This document shows, piece after piece, positions 28,076-37,282 of a stretch of 59,617 bases of DNA. This DNA is from Helicobacter japonicus. GTDB taxonomy: Bacteria; Campylobacterota; Campylobacteria; Campylobacterales; Helicobacteraceae. The translations under genes and the position numbers were made by a program. Numbering within the stretch: position 1 is the first letter of the stretch; each line of letters opens with the position of its first letter. The notes beneath the pieces are model-generated. The model was not told where the DNA came from. It ran no database searches and worked only from the letters and a program-made list of their open reading frames with translations. The stretch is from assembly GCF_000762845.2 (NCBI RefSeq), contig NZ_JRMQ02000013.1, forward strand, positions 1 to 59,617, read 5' to 3'.

Positions 28076-29343
28076 AATATCGCCTTTGTGCTGACAAAAA
28101 GATGAGTAGGTTTTGTAGCGTGGAGAATAAACTGCAAAGGTGATTGATTAGGGTGAGATTGATGAGTTTGAAATAAAGGTTGGCTAAATTCAAAAATAGC
28201 AAAATCTACATTTTTGCCCTCTTGTAATGAGCCATTATTTAATCCTAAAGCTTTTGCGCCATAGAGTGTAGCACTTAGCAAGAGACTTTGAGAGAGGCTT
28301 AGAATCTCTTCTTGTGGATAGGCATAGAGCGCAGCACGTAGCTCATCAAGCAAATTCACATTATTATTTGAGCTTTTGCCATCTGTGCCAATGGCTAAAG
28401 GAATGTGAGAATCTAATAAAAATTCACGCTTAAAGAAAGCATTGTTTAAAAGGCGATTACTGCGAGGGCAAGTGATAATTGAGGCATTGAGTGATTTTAT
28501 TATACTTGCTTCTTCTTGAGTGATATGCAGACAATGTGTGAGTGAGAGAGCGTTATTTTGAAGCGGAATAAGCATATCAAGAAAGCTTTTAGGTGAATAT
28601 AGACTTTTTGAGTTCGCAGCATTCATAAATTGACTAAAAAACCCCTTAAAGTATCCATTGCTTTGAGTAAGCCATTCTCGTTCTTGTGCGGATTCTAAAA
28701 AATGTGCTGAAAGTGGCATTAAATCCTTTGCAGCGAGTTCTATAAGTTTTTGTGCCATTATGGGGTGGAGAGAATAGGGAGAATGCAAGGCAAGTGCAGG
28801 GATAAAAGTGCTCGAAGCAAGAGATTTTGAGTTTTTTAACCGCTCTAGCACATTACTATAAAGAAAATCAATAGCACTTGGATTACTCCCTATGGCTTCA
28901 TTAAAATACACTACACGCAAAGGACTTTGAGCAAGTATAGGCATATCATTGCCATAACTACTTATTGCACCCACACTTCCTACCCCAGCATTTATTTGTT
29001 CGTTAATACCTTGTAAAATGATAGATTCAGAAGAATTGCCACTATTGAGGACTTCATCGCGCGATGTCATCAAGCTATCAAGCCACGCACCAAAATCCCC
29101 ATAACAAAATTGTGCTAAATGTGAGCCAAACTCAAAATGTATATGAGCATTAATGAGTGCGGGTAAAAGCACAGCATTTGGGTAAAAGCTCATTTTTGCA
29201 TTAGGGTAGAGCGCACAAAGCTCTTTATAATCTCCTACTTTTAAGATTCTATCTTGTTTTTCTTCAAAGACAATGCCACCATTATGGAGAATAGAAAAAT
29301 TTTCATCGCATACAAATACTAAAGCAGCACCAAAGATTTGCAC
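28072..29343 (-). CDS. Amidohydrolase, aminofutalosine deaminase-like (MqnF/MqnX type)
   Basis: 423 residues, metal-dependent hydrolase of the chlorohydrolase/deaminase superfamily. Metal and catalytic motifs are intact: NAHIHFEFG, SAHFLES, SLTHCLHITQEE and IGTDGKSSN. The Helicobacter homologue beside a ccdA/pyrC-like pair has been linked to 6-amino-6-deoxyfutalosine deamination in menaquinone synthesis; that is recalled knowledge, and the specificity here is inferred. Two bases after mscS; overlaps the phosphatase gene. Confidence 0.82.
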   Translation of the reverse strand: MQIFGAALVFVCDENFSILHNGGIVFEEKQDRILKVGDYKELCALYPNAKMSFYPNAVLLPALINAHIHFEFGSHLAQFCYGDFGAWLDSLMTSRDEVLNSGNSSESIILQGINEQINAGVGSVGAISSYGNDMPILAQSPLRVVYFNEAIGSNPSAIDFLYSNVLERLKNSKSLASSTFIPALALHSPYSLHPIMAQKLIELAAKDLMPLSAHFLESAQEREWLTQSNGYFKGFFSQFMNAANSKSLYSPKSFLDMLIPLQNNALSLTHCLHITQEEASIIKSLNASIITCPRSNRLLNNAFFKREFLLDSHIPLAIGTDGKSSNNNVNLLDELRAALYAYPQEEILSLSQSLLLSATLYGAKALGLNNGSLQEGKNVDFAIFEFSQPLFQTHQSHPNQSPLQFILHATKPTHLFVSTKAIL

Positions 29344-29344
29344 C

Positions 29345-30160
29345 CTACACCGCCTTTGTGATATTTATATCAAGCTTATTATATGGAATCTCAATACCAT
29401 TTTTATCAAGGTTTATTTTTATAGATTCTAATACCTTGCTTTGTGAATCGATAATGCCATATTCAAGTTTTACCCAAAAGCGTAGAGTAAAATTTAAAGA
29501 ACTTGCACCAAGCTCGGTTAAGCCAATAAAAAATGATTTATTTAAATCTATTTCTGGTGTAGAATTTATCACTTCGGTGATAATTTTTTTTACAGCTTCA
29601 ATATCACTTTCATAGCCTACACCAATGATAAGTTCAATACGCCGCTGTTCGTTAAAGGTTGTATTGATAATATTTGCTGTTGCCATATTGCTATTAGGGA
29701 TAATTGCGAGTTTGCCATCGTTAAGCTGTAAAATTGTTGTAAAAAGATTAATACTTTCAACATTCCCAGTAAGCCCACTAACTTCAATCAAATCACCTCG
29801 CTTAAAAGGGCGTAAAACGATGAGGATAATTCCACTTGCCACAGAAGAAAGTGAATCTTTAAGACCAAGCGCAATAGCAACACCAGCAGTGCCTAGCACG
29901 GCGATAATAGAGTTTGTCTGCACACCGATAGTGCCAAGTGCAGCGACAATCATTACAACAAGTGAGAGAACAAAAATTACTTGTGCAATAAACTTTGCGA
30001 GTATTTCATCTTTTTTTGCGATAGCTTTGCGGACTTTATTTCCTATAAATTGTGAAAAATAATAACCCACGATAAGAATGAGCGCAGCTTTTAAAAGTGC
30101 GATACCAAGCTGTTCAAGTTGTGGGAGAAAGTTGATGAGGTATGTTTGTATTGTTTGCAT
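29345..30160 (-). CDS. Small-conductance mechanosensitive channel (MscS family)
   Basis: 271 residues, near E. coli MscS size. Three N-terminal membrane helices; the pore helix region includes VLGTAGVAIALGLKDSLSS; then the beta-domain hallmark RPFKRGDLIEVSGLTGNVESI and NSNMATANIIN. Releases solutes on hypo-osmotic shock. Start and the preceding stop share one base (TAATG), implying coupled translation. Confidence 0.95.
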   Translation of the reverse strand: MQTIQTYLINFLPQLEQLGIALLKAALILIVGYYFSQFIGNKVRKAIAKKDEILAKFIAQVIFVLSLVVMIVAALGTIGVQTNSIIAVLGTAGVAIALGLKDSLSSVASGIILIVLRPFKRGDLIEVSGLTGNVESINLFTTILQLNDGKLAIIPNSNMATANIINTTFNEQRRIELIIGVGYESDIEAVKKIITEVINSTPEIDLNKSFFIGLTELGASSLNFTLRFWVKLEYGIIDSQSKVLESIKINLDKNGIEIPYNKLDINITKAV

Positions 30161-31404
30161 TATTTTTCCTTTGTGTATGGTGTATAGAGTGTGTCATTAC
30201 TTAAAAAAGCTTCAATTTTACCATATAAACTTTGTTGATGATAAGGTGAGGAGATGTCATTAAGACTCAATTCTGTTTGGGGGTTAGCAATAAAGAGTTC
30301 GGCAATTTTACCCTCTTGGAGTGAGCCTTTATTGAGATTAAGGATTTGTGCAGGAGTATAGCTTGTGAATTGTGAGATGAGCGAGAGAGGGATTTGACAA
30401 TGTTTATGTAAATAGGTATAAAGTAGTGAAAAATACACCTCAAGCGCATCTATTCCAAAACTTGCTAATTCAAAAACTTGATCTTTTTTGGATTTAAAGT
30501 CCGCGCACTGCAAACTTGTTAGCGTGTTAATCTCACCTTTTTGCAAAAGATTCAAAATCTGTTCTTGTGATTGCTTATCTACAAGTGGGGGGTTGATTTT
30601 AGCTGCTGTATTATAGTTTTCACATAAAGTTTCATCAAGAATTAAGTGATGTATTGAAGTTTGTGTGAAAAAATCAGCTTGTATGGGTGATAGATTCTCT
30701 TTAAAAGTATGCAGTATATCAAAGCTACGCGGATATACAAGTGTATCAAAAATAATCTTTATAGGCATATTGTGGAGCATTTCAGCAATTTTAGCAACTT
30801 CTTTTGTTTGACTATATGCAGGAATTGAAGGAAGCCCAAGAGATGCGCTTAGAATGCCCTCATTCATCACTCCATCAGCCACAGATGAATCTTGACAAAA
30901 ACATATCAGTGGAATGTCAAGCATTTGAGCATATTGTGCAATTTTCATTAAAATATGCGCGTCTATATCACTTCGTGCAAAAATTGCACGTCCACCGCTA
31001 TTATGCAAAGTGCTAATATCGCTTAATTTACCCTCATTATTGAGTGGATTAATTGCGGGGAGTAGGTGAATGGGAGATTGTGTATTAAGACTTTTGATAA
31101 GTTCAATAGAGCCATTTTCGCTACAAGTAGGATTTGTGCAAGGATAGAGTAAAATACTTCCTACACCACCTTTAAGAGCTTTGGTCGCTAATGAGAGGAG
31201 ATTCTTTCTAGAAAGAGAAAGGCTTTTTGGTGCGACATTTAAATCAATCATTGCAGGAAAGAGAAGTTTGCCCTCTACATCTAGTATTTCTTCATTGGGA
31301 AGTGGAGTAAGTGAGCCAATTTCTATGATGATTCCATTTTCTGTGCGCAAATCACCCTCTTTTACGCCTTGATAATCACAAAGTGTTGCATTTTTAAAAA
31401 GCAT
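30160..31404 (-). CDS. Dihydroorotase-like protein lacking metal ligands (probably non-catalytic)
   Basis: 414 residues with the overall dihydroorotase/allantoinase layout (GKLLFPAMIDLNVAPKSL, GGVGSILLYPCTNP, then LNLNKGSLQEGKIAELFI). However, the HxH metal motif is Asn56-Val-Ala58, and the later His-bearing positions read CFCQDSS, FDTLV and SLQCADF instead of His motifs, so none of the usual zinc ligands remain. Inactive PyrC homologues that support aspartate transcarbamoylase (PyrX type) are known in other bacteria and are the closest precedent; no pyrB is in this window. 18 bases after ccdA. Confidence 0.8.
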   Translation of the reverse strand: MLFKNATLCDYQGVKEGDLRTENGIIIEIGSLTPLPNEEILDVEGKLLFPAMIDLNVAPKSLSLSRKNLLSLATKALKGGVGSILLYPCTNPTCSENGSIELIKSLNTQSPIHLLPAINPLNNEGKLSDISTLHNSGGRAIFARSDIDAHILMKIAQYAQMLDIPLICFCQDSSVADGVMNEGILSASLGLPSIPAYSQTKEVAKIAEMLHNMPIKIIFDTLVYPRSFDILHTFKENLSPIQADFFTQTSIHHLILDETLCENYNTAAKINPPLVDKQSQEQILNLLQKGEINTLTSLQCADFKSKKDQVFELASFGIDALEVYFSLLYTYLHKHCQIPLSLISQFTSYTPAQILNLNKGSLQEGKIAELFIANPQTELSLNDISSPYHQQSLYGKIEAFLSNDTLYTPYTKEK

Positions 31405-31422
31405 AATGTTCTCCTTAGAATC

Positions 31423-32133
31423 TTAGGGTAGTAAAAGATCTGTTTTATGTATCATAATAAGCACACCAATAAGTATGAGCAATAGCCCAGCAATCACCTC
31501 CACAATGCGTAAAAATGGGGTGAGTTTTTTGAGTAAGTGCAGTGCTTTTTGCACAAAAAGAGCTACAAGCAAAAATGCTAAACCTAATCCACCACAATAA
31601 CAAAGCATAAGCCAAAATGCGTGATTTGCTTGAGTGAGTGAAAGTGTGAGGATTGAAGTGAGAATAGGACCTACACAAGGACTCCAACCAATACTAAATC
31701 CAATACCAAGAATCAAGGGGGACAGGAATCCAAAGCGTGTGTGATTGAGGTTAGAATTAAAATTTTTGTATAAGAAAGCAAATCTAAAAGGAAATAAAAA
31801 ATGTATCCCAAAGAGAACAATAATACCTCCAGCAATATAGCGCACTAAAGAATGTGCAAAAAATGCGCCAAGTGCAGATGAAGCAAAGATTCCGAGTGTG
31901 ATAAAAACAAGTGAAAATCCAGTGATAAATAATAAAGCAGTGTAAATAATACGCCATTTGTAAGAATAATGTTTGTCTTCTAAGTTTTGAATCTCCACAC
32001 CAGAGATATAAGAAATGTATGGAGGAATCAGAGGTAAAATGCAAGGGCTTAAAAAAGTTAAGATTCCTGCCAAAAAACTTGCCCCAAAAGGCATAGTTTC
32101 ATAAAGTGTAATGAGCGCATTGTCTAAAATCAC
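31423..32133 (-). CDS. ccdA: Cytochrome c biogenesis protein CcdA
   Basis: Polytopic membrane thiol reductant transporter of 236 residues. The conserved TFLSPCILPLIPPYI and SIGWSPCVGPILTSIL each carry one of the paired cysteines that relay electrons from thioredoxin to the periplasm for haem c attachment or disulfide reduction. About six helices, normal size. First gene of the twelve-gene minus-strand run; its promoter should lie in 32134-32276, divergent from the helicase. Confidence 0.93.
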   Translation of the reverse strand: MILDNALITLYETMPFGASFLAGILTFLSPCILPLIPPYISYISGVEIQNLEDKHYSYKWRIIYTALLFITGFSLVFITLGIFASSALGAFFAHSLVRYIAGGIIVLFGIHFLFPFRFAFLYKNFNSNLNHTRFGFLSPLILGIGFSIGWSPCVGPILTSILTLSLTQANHAFWLMLCYCGGLGLAFLLVALFVQKALHLLKKLTPFLRIVEVIAGLLLILIGVLIMIHKTDLLLP

Positions 32134-32221
32134 TATTATCCTTTACAAGTATGGAGTGTGGCATTATATCTAAGGCGCGACAATATTTTTGTAAATTGGA
32201 CAAAAAAACATAAAATTGTTA

Positions 32222-32227
32222 TATAAT
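32222..32227 (+). promoter_or_regulatory. -10 box for the DEAD-box helicase gene
   Basis: TTGTTATATAATTTTGC contains TATAAT about 50 bases before the helicase ATG. Confidence 0.55.
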
Positions 32228-32276
32228 TTTGCTTTTTTATTTAAAGTTTGAGTTAAGGTTAAAAGGATAAGTTGCT

Positions 32277-33830
32277 ATGGATAAGATATATCAGGCAGAA
32301 GAGGCTAAACAAAAAGAGAGTAAATCTTCTGTAAAATCGTATATAGAAGACAAAAAAGTGAAAGAAAAAAATTTTGATGATTTTGGGTTGAAAGATTTTG
32401 TATTAAAAGGCATTAAAGAAGCTGGATTTAGCTCACCCAGTCCTGTGCAGGAGCAGAGTATCCCTATAATCTTATCAGGCAAAGATCTTGTCGCTCAAGC
32501 ACAAACAGGCACGGGAAAAACAGCAGCATTTGCTATTCCCATTTTAAATGCTTTAAGCCATAATAAAGAAATAGAGGCACTTATTATCACACCTACAAGA
32601 GAACTTGCTATGCAGATTAGTGAAGAGATTCTAAAACTTGGGCGATTTGGTAGGATTAAAACAATTTGTATGTATGGCGGACAAAGTGTTAAACGACAAT
32701 GTGATTTACTAGAAAAGAAACCTAAGGTAATGGTCGCTACACCTGGAAGACTGCTTGACCATCTCCAAAATGGTAGAATCGCACATTTTATGCCAAAAAT
32801 TGTTGTGCTTGATGAAAGTGATGAAATGCTTGATATGGGTTTTTTAGATGATATTGAGGAGATTCTAAAATTTTTGCCTAACACGCATCAGACATTACTT
32901 TTTTCAGCAACTATGCCCGAGCCTATAAAAGCCTTAGTTATGAGGATTTTAGATAAGCCTTCTTTTGTGAAAATTACACCAGCAGATGTTACAAACAAAG
33001 ATATAGAGCAGCAATATTATATTATTAATGAAAGTGAGCGAGATGAAGCGATTGTGCGCTTAATTGAGACACAAAATCCTACAAAAAGCATTATTTTTAC
33101 TCGTATGAAAAAAGAGGCAGATGCACTTGCTAAAAGACTTGTAAGTCGAGGTTTTAAAGCTGCTACACTCCACGGAGATATGGAGCAATGGGAGAGACGT
33201 GAGAGTATGAAAGCCTTTAAAGAAAAACAAATTGAGATTCTTGTCGCTACCGATGTGGCTTCTCGTGGGTTAGATATTAGTGATGTGAGTCACGTTTTTA
33301 ATTATCATATTCCACTTAATCCTGAAAGTTATGTTCATCGTATTGGGCGCACTGGACGTGCAGGAAAAAAAGGTGTGGCAATAACTCTTGCTACACCTCT
33401 TGAATATAAAGATTTAAGCAAAATTAAACAAATTACTAAGGCTAAACTTAAACTTTGTGAAATAGCCCAAGAATATAGTGATGACGCATTTTCCCAAGAG
33501 CTTTCACATATTAAAGTAAGTGAAAAATCAGTAGCTATTTATGAAAAACTTAAAGACAAGGTAGATACTACACAGCTTTGTCTTAAACTTATTTCATTGC
33601 ATTTAGAAAAAAATAGTAATGCAAAAATTGGATTCACAAAAGAGCAAGTTGCCGGATTTGAGCTTCAAACCGAGATTTCTTTAGACAAAAAAATAAACCA
33701 AAAAAATCATCGCTCTAAGAGAGCACAAAATAATAAGGATAATAGAAATAAAAAGGGCAAAAATCAGAGTAAAAAGCGATATGATGATATTGATAGAAGT
33801 CAGCCATATACTGGCAGTATTTGGGGTTAA
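32277..33830 (+). CDS. DEAD-box RNA helicase (DESD variant)
   Basis: 517 residues. Q motif FSSPSPVQEQSIP, motif I AQTGTGKTAAF, Ia PTRELAMQ, II VLDESDEMLDMGF, III LFSATMP, IV IIFTRMK, V VATDVASRGLD, VI HRIGRTGRAG. Motif II reads DESD rather than DEAD, which from memory is also seen in the Helicobacter/Campylobacter helicase of this type (RhpA/DeaD). A basic, Asn/Lys-rich tail from about 465 probably binds RNA. Likely acts in ribosome assembly and RNA decay. AAGGAT precedes the ATG at good spacing. Confidence 0.95.
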   Translation: MDKIYQAEEAKQKESKSSVKSYIEDKKVKEKNFDDFGLKDFVLKGIKEAGFSSPSPVQEQSIPIILSGKDLVAQAQTGTGKTAAFAIPILNALSHNKEIEALIITPTRELAMQISEEILKLGRFGRIKTICMYGGQSVKRQCDLLEKKPKVMVATPGRLLDHLQNGRIAHFMPKIVVLDESDEMLDMGFLDDIEEILKFLPNTHQTLLFSATMPEPIKALVMRILDKPSFVKITPADVTNKDIEQQYYIINESERDEAIVRLIETQNPTKSIIFTRMKKEADALAKRLVSRGFKAATLHGDMEQWERRESMKAFKEKQIEILVATDVASRGLDISDVSHVFNYHIPLNPESYVHRIGRTGRAGKKGVAITLATPLEYKDLSKIKQITKAKLKLCEIAQEYSDDAFSQELSHIKVSEKSVAIYEKLKDKVDTTQLCLKLISLHLEKNSNAKIGFTKEQVAGFELQTEISLDKKINQKNHRSKRAQNNKDNRNKKGKNQSKKRYDDIDRSQPYTGSIWG

Positions 33831-33831
33831 A

Positions 33832-34416
33832 ATGAAAATAATCAAGAAACTTGTATTCATTGCATTTTTATGTGTAGGGACACAAGGGATTGATTTTTCT
33901 GTTGCACCCGTTTTTCCTAATAATTCTACCTTTGGTAGTCTAAATATAGGTGGGGTGCGCTCTTCTATTACGCATTCATCGGGAGAAATGCAGGATTATA
34001 AAAGCAATAGAGGAGCAGCAATTTTTGGCTTAAAGAGAGGATTTGCATTGGGAGATTCTCGTAGCTTTTTGCTGAATGTATATATTGATGGGGCTGCAGG
34101 AAGAGAAAACAAAAATGGATTTTATGCCTTTTCTGTTGGCGGACAAGTGGGATATCGCTTTTTTAGCGGACGCGTGATAGGTTTGCTTGGCGGGGGATTT
34201 GAAATGAGTAATCTCGCTATGCCTCAAACAACAGAGCAATATAATATTTATGGTGGATTGGTTAAGGCAGAGATTTTTATTGATATAGCGCGTGGATATG
34301 GTGTGAGCGTAGGTTATACACAAGGTTTTGACCATAAAAGTAAAAAACTCCTTGGTGAGCGATTTGACACCTCAAGCATTATGCTCACTTTAAGCTATTA
34401 TGATTTTAGTATTTAA
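33832..34416 (+). CDS. Small outer membrane beta-barrel protein
   Basis: 194 residues from the ATG at 33832, one base after the helicase stop; the frame is open upstream only inside the helicase gene. Signal peptide MKIIKKLVFIAFLCVGTQGID, then amphipathic strands rich in Gly/Ser/Tyr (FSVGGQVGYRFFSGRVIGLL) typical of an eight-stranded barrel. No specific family recognised. Its stop overlaps the stop of the convergent M23 gene by four bases. Confidence 0.75.
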   Translation: MKIIKKLVFIAFLCVGTQGIDFSVAPVFPNNSTFGSLNIGGVRSSITHSSGEMQDYKSNRGAAIFGLKRGFALGDSRSFLLNVYIDGAAGRENKNGFYAFSVGGQVGYRFFSGRVIGLLGGGFEMSNLAMPQTTEQYNIYGGLVKAEIFIDIARGYGVSVGYTQGFDHKSKKLLGERFDTSSIMLTLSYYDFSI

Positions 34417-35237
34417 AATAATGTATTGATTTGCTCAATAAAATCCATTGCATCGACATTTGTGCCATTTATCACTATACCAAAGTGTAAATGTGCTCCA
34501 CTTACGCGTCCTGTATCACCGCTTTTAGCAATAATTTGTCCGCGTTTAACGCTCTCCCCTTGTTTGACATTAAAATCACTCAAGTGAAAATACACACTTA
34601 CAAGCCCTTCTCCGTGGTCGATAGCAATTGTTTTACCAGAGAGATAGCGGTCTTGCACGAGAGCAACCCTACCATCATTGCTTGCTTTTATATCAGTGCC
34701 TATACTAGCGCGAAAGTCTGTGCCTCCGTGATAGCTTTTAAGTGTGCCATTAAAAATACGTGCTGTGCCATAAGGACTTGTGATAACTGAATCAAGTGGC
34801 TTTATAAATGGTTTATCCCATAATCGCCCTTTTGTAATGGTGCGATAGACTTTAATCATATCATTTCTTTCTTTCTCAATGCGCTTTGCTACTTCTTCAG
34901 GATAGCTAATCTTATCTTTTGCCACGGTTATTTGTTCTTTTTTATAATCTTTTTGTATGATTGTAATTTTTGCGATGTTGTTCTTACCACTTTTGATAAA
35001 TTTAATTTCTTTATCATAGTATCCAATTGGCACAAATGCAATGAATACATTATCTTTGATTGGATGTTTTATAAAGTGAAGTGCTTTTTTATCATAAGTA
35101 AGTGATGACGGCTTATTTGTAGAGTAGATAAAGGCTGTGCCATTATATGCAGTATTATTTTCTAATGGTTCTTTTGCTCCAAGTGTGTGTGCAAATCCTA
35201 AAATAAAACATAAGGTATAAAGTAGGCGTAAGCGCAT
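34413..35237 (-). CDS. M23 family metallopeptidase
   Basis: 274 residues from the ATG at 35237, which has AAGGA upstream and gives a clean signal peptide (MRLRLLYTLCFILGFAHTLGA); the upstream extension to 35282 would not. The C-terminal LytM domain keeps the zinc ligands: YHGGTDFRA (H and D) and SGAHLHFGI (HxH), with the second His in YFHLSDF. Expected to cut peptidoglycan cross-bridges in the periplasm. M23 enzymes set helical cell shape in Helicobacter (Csd proteins), but this one cannot be matched to a named Csd. Confidence 0.9.
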   Translation of the reverse strand: MRLRLLYTLCFILGFAHTLGAKEPLENNTAYNGTAFIYSTNKPSSLTYDKKALHFIKHPIKDNVFIAFVPIGYYDKEIKFIKSGKNNIAKITIIQKDYKKEQITVAKDKISYPEEVAKRIEKERNDMIKVYRTITKGRLWDKPFIKPLDSVITSPYGTARIFNGTLKSYHGGTDFRASIGTDIKASNDGRVALVQDRYLSGKTIAIDHGEGLVSVYFHLSDFNVKQGESVKRGQIIAKSGDTGRVSGAHLHFGIVINGTNVDAMDFIEQINTLF

Positions 35238-35306
35238 AATCGTTCCTTTCCAATTTAAAGATAAGTAATTATAGCGTTTCAAAGCTTAGATTCAAGAATT
35301 TTAGGA

Positions 35307-35312
35307 TAAAAT
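35307..35312 (+). promoter_or_regulatory. -10 box for rplU-rpmA
   Basis: GGATAAAATCCCGC contains TAAAAT, 50 bases before rplU; same core as the rpmE promoter at 13914. Confidence 0.5.
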
Positions 35313-35361
35313 CCCGCTTTTGTTTATACAAAAATAACACTTCAATTCACAAGGAATGCAA

Positions 35362-35676
35362 ATGTATGCAGTATTTAAGAATGGAGGCAAGCAATACAAG
35401 GTCATTGAGGGGAGCATTGTTCTTCTTGATAAAATGAATCTTGAGCCAAAGTCAAAGGTTGAATTGAACGAAATTTTAGCTATTGTCGATAATGATAAAG
35501 CCAATATTGGCACGCCTTTTATAAAGGGTGCAAAAATTGAAGCAGAAGTTATCAATGAGGGCAGAGGTAAAAAAGTCGTTACATTCAAAAAGCGTAGAAG
35601 AAAAGATAGTAAGACAAAAAGAGGCTTTAGACGCGATTTTACACGCGTGAGGATTCTAAAGATTATAGCAAAATAA
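35362..35676 (+). CDS. rplU: 50S ribosomal protein L21
   Basis: 104 residues, family length. Begins [14 protein letters not shown], the standard L21 opening, so I take the ATG at 35362 rather than the one at 35356; AAGGA at 35351-35355 then has normal spacing. Ends [20 protein letters not shown]. Binds 23S rRNA. Followed by rpmA after ten bases. Confidence 0.97.
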   Translation: MYAVFKNGGKQYKVIEGSIVLLDKMNLEPKSKVELNEILAIVDNDKANIGTPFIKGAKIEAEVINEGRGKKVVTFKKRRRKDSKTKRGFRRDFTRVRILKIIAK

Positions 35677-35686
35677 GGAGTGAGAT

Positions 35687-35944
35687 ATGGCACACAAAAA
35701 AGGTCAGGGTAGCACCCAAAATAATAGAGATTCAGCTGGACGCCGACTAGGTGTCAAAAAATTTGGCTCACAATTTGTGCGTGCAGGCAATATTATCATT
35801 CGCCAAAGAGGCACAAAAGTGCATCCAGGTGATAATGTAGGTCTAGGTAAAGATCATACGATTTATGCACTCATTGATGGTGTTGTAAAATTTCAACAAA
35901 AAGACAAGAATCGTAAAAAAGTTTCTGTTATTCCTGCTTCATAA
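35687..35944 (+). CDS. rpmA: 50S ribosomal protein L27
   Basis: 85 residues starting [20 protein letters not shown], with the N-terminal tail that reaches the peptidyl transferase centre. There is no Firmicutes-type cleaved extension. AAGGAG precedes the ATG. rplU-rpmA then obg is a common bacterial order. Confidence 0.98.
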   Translation: MAHKKGQGSTQNNRDSAGRRLGVKKFGSQFVRAGNIIIRQRGTKVHPGDNVGLGKDHTIYALIDGVVKFQQKDKNRKKVSVIPAS

Positions 35945-35959
35945 AAATCTCAAATAAAC

Positions 35960-35995
35960 AAGATTCTATTTTTTTATAAAAGAAGATAGAATCTT
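35960..35995 (+). terminator. Hairpin between rpmA and obg
   Basis: AAGATTCTAT (35960-35969) pairs perfectly with ATAGAATCTT (35986-35995) across a 16-base loop. Both arms contain the abundant AGAWTCT word. The loop is T-rich but the 3' flank has little U-run, so termination efficiency is uncertain. Confidence 0.45.
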
Positions 35996-36064
35996 AATAA
36001 ACTCAATACTCAAATTAGCAATCTGTATATATTCGCTTGGATATAAAATTTAAGGATATTTAAA

Positions 36065-37090
36065 ATGTTTGTGGATAGTGTAGATATTTTTGTCGCTTCT
36101 GGCAAGGGAGGTGCAGGTGCTGTGAGCTTCCGCAGAGAAAAATTTGTCATAAATGGCGGACCTGATGGTGGCGATGGTGGCGATGGTGGCGATGTGTATG
36201 TGGAAGTGGATAATAATACAGATACGCTTTCGAAATTTCGTGGAGCACGTCATTATAAAGCAAAAAATGGACAACCCGGTCAAGCAAAGCATTGCAGTGG
36301 CAAAAGGGGAGCGCATATCACTCTTAAAGTCCCTCTTGGCACACAGATTCTTGATTTTGACACCAAAGAACTCATTGTAGATATGGACACTTATCCTAAA
36401 AATGTGTGTTTGCTTAAAGGAGGTAAGGGTGGTTTAGGCAATGCACATTTTAAAAATGCAACAAATCAAGCACCAACTTATGCTCAAAGTGGCTTAAGCG
36501 GAGAGGAGAAGCATATTCTCTTAGAATTGAAGCTTATTGCTGATGTGGGGCTAGTGGGATTCCCAAATGTAGGAAAATCTACACTTATCTCAACTCTCTC
36601 AAATGCAAAACCAGAGGTTGCAAACTATGAATTTACTACGCTTATTCCTCATCTTGGTGTGGTTGATGCAGATGAGTTTTCTTCTTTTGTAATGGCGGAT
36701 ATTCCTGGAATCATCGAGGGAGCAAGTGGAGGAAAGGGCTTAGGCATAGCATTTTTAAAACATATTGAGCGCACAGGATTCTTACTTTTTGTGCTAGATA
36801 TTATGCGTGAGCAGAGTTTAAAGGAGCAATGGGAGATTCTCTGCTTAGAGTTAGAAAAATTTTCTCCGATTTTATCGCAAAGAGCTTTTGGAATCGTGCT
36901 CTCAAAAAGTGATATGCGACACTTAGCAGAAGAGTTTGCAGACAAATTTGACAAGCAAAAACAAGAACTTGAGCAGTTTTTGGCTCAAAAAGGTAATCCA
37001 CAAAGTTTTATCTTACCTATTTCAAGTCTTGAAAAAAGTGGGTTAAAAGAATTAGTTTTTGAGATTCTAGAATCTATTCACAAACATTAA
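36065..37090 (+). CDS. obg: GTPase Obg/CgtA
   Basis: 341 residues. The N-terminal glycine-rich Obg fold ([30 protein letters not shown]) is followed by a GTPase domain with G1 [10 protein letters not shown]3 [10 protein letters not shown] and G4-like LSKSD. Ribosome-assembly GTPase acting on the 50S subunit. A 9-base unit GATGGTGGC is repeated in tandem in the Gly-Asp loop, as in other obg genes. It lies 121 bases after rpmA. Confidence 0.97.
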   Translation: MFVDSVDIFVASGKGGAGAVSFRREKFVINGGPDGGDGGDGGDVYVEVDNNTDTLSKFRGARHYKAKNGQPGQAKHCSGKRGAHITLKVPLGTQILDFDTKELIVDMDTYPKNVCLLKGGKGGLGNAHFKNATNQAPTYAQSGLSGEEKHILLELKLIADVGLVGFPNVGKSTLISTLSNAKPEVANYEFTTLIPHLGVVDADEFSSFVMADIPGIIEGASGGKGLGIAFLKHIERTGFLLFVLDIMREQSLKEQWEILCLELEKFSPILSQRAFGIVLSKSDMRHLAEEFADKFDKQKQELEQFLAQKGNPQSFILPISSLEKSGLKELVFEILESIHKH

Positions 37091-37191
37091 TCCTTTCATC
37101 AAATTTTACAATAAACTTCATCTTTAATCTCATATTTTTATATCATAATGTTACATTATTTTACATAAGTATATTTTATTTTTACCAACTC

Positions 37192-37209
37192 TTTTGCTTT
37201 TAAGCAAAA
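37192..37209. repeat. Short inverted repeat before the poly-G tract
   Basis: TTTTGCTT and AAGCAAAA flank two bases, a near-perfect palindrome three bases from the G tract. It could be a weak obg terminator or an operator; no U-run follows. Confidence 0.4.
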
Positions 37210-37212
37210 ATC

Positions 37213-37226
37213 GGGGGGGGGGGGGG
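37213..37226 (+). repeat. Poly-G tract (G14) upstream of an outer membrane protein gene
   Basis: Fourteen consecutive G end 56 bases before the ATG at 37283. A possible -10 (CATTAT, 37242-37247) would put its -35 region or spacer in the tract. Tract length in single reads is prone to error and to real variation. Confidence 0.9.
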
Positions 37227-37282
37227 CTAGAATTGAGTTCGCATTATCAATGCAAATTTAATTCTATGAAAGGTGGTTTTTT

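Noticed and set aside
36150-36195. Tandem GATGGTGGC repeat as a possible variable repeat
   Set aside because: It encodes the Gly-Asp loop that is conserved in Obg proteins generally, so it needs no slippage explanation.
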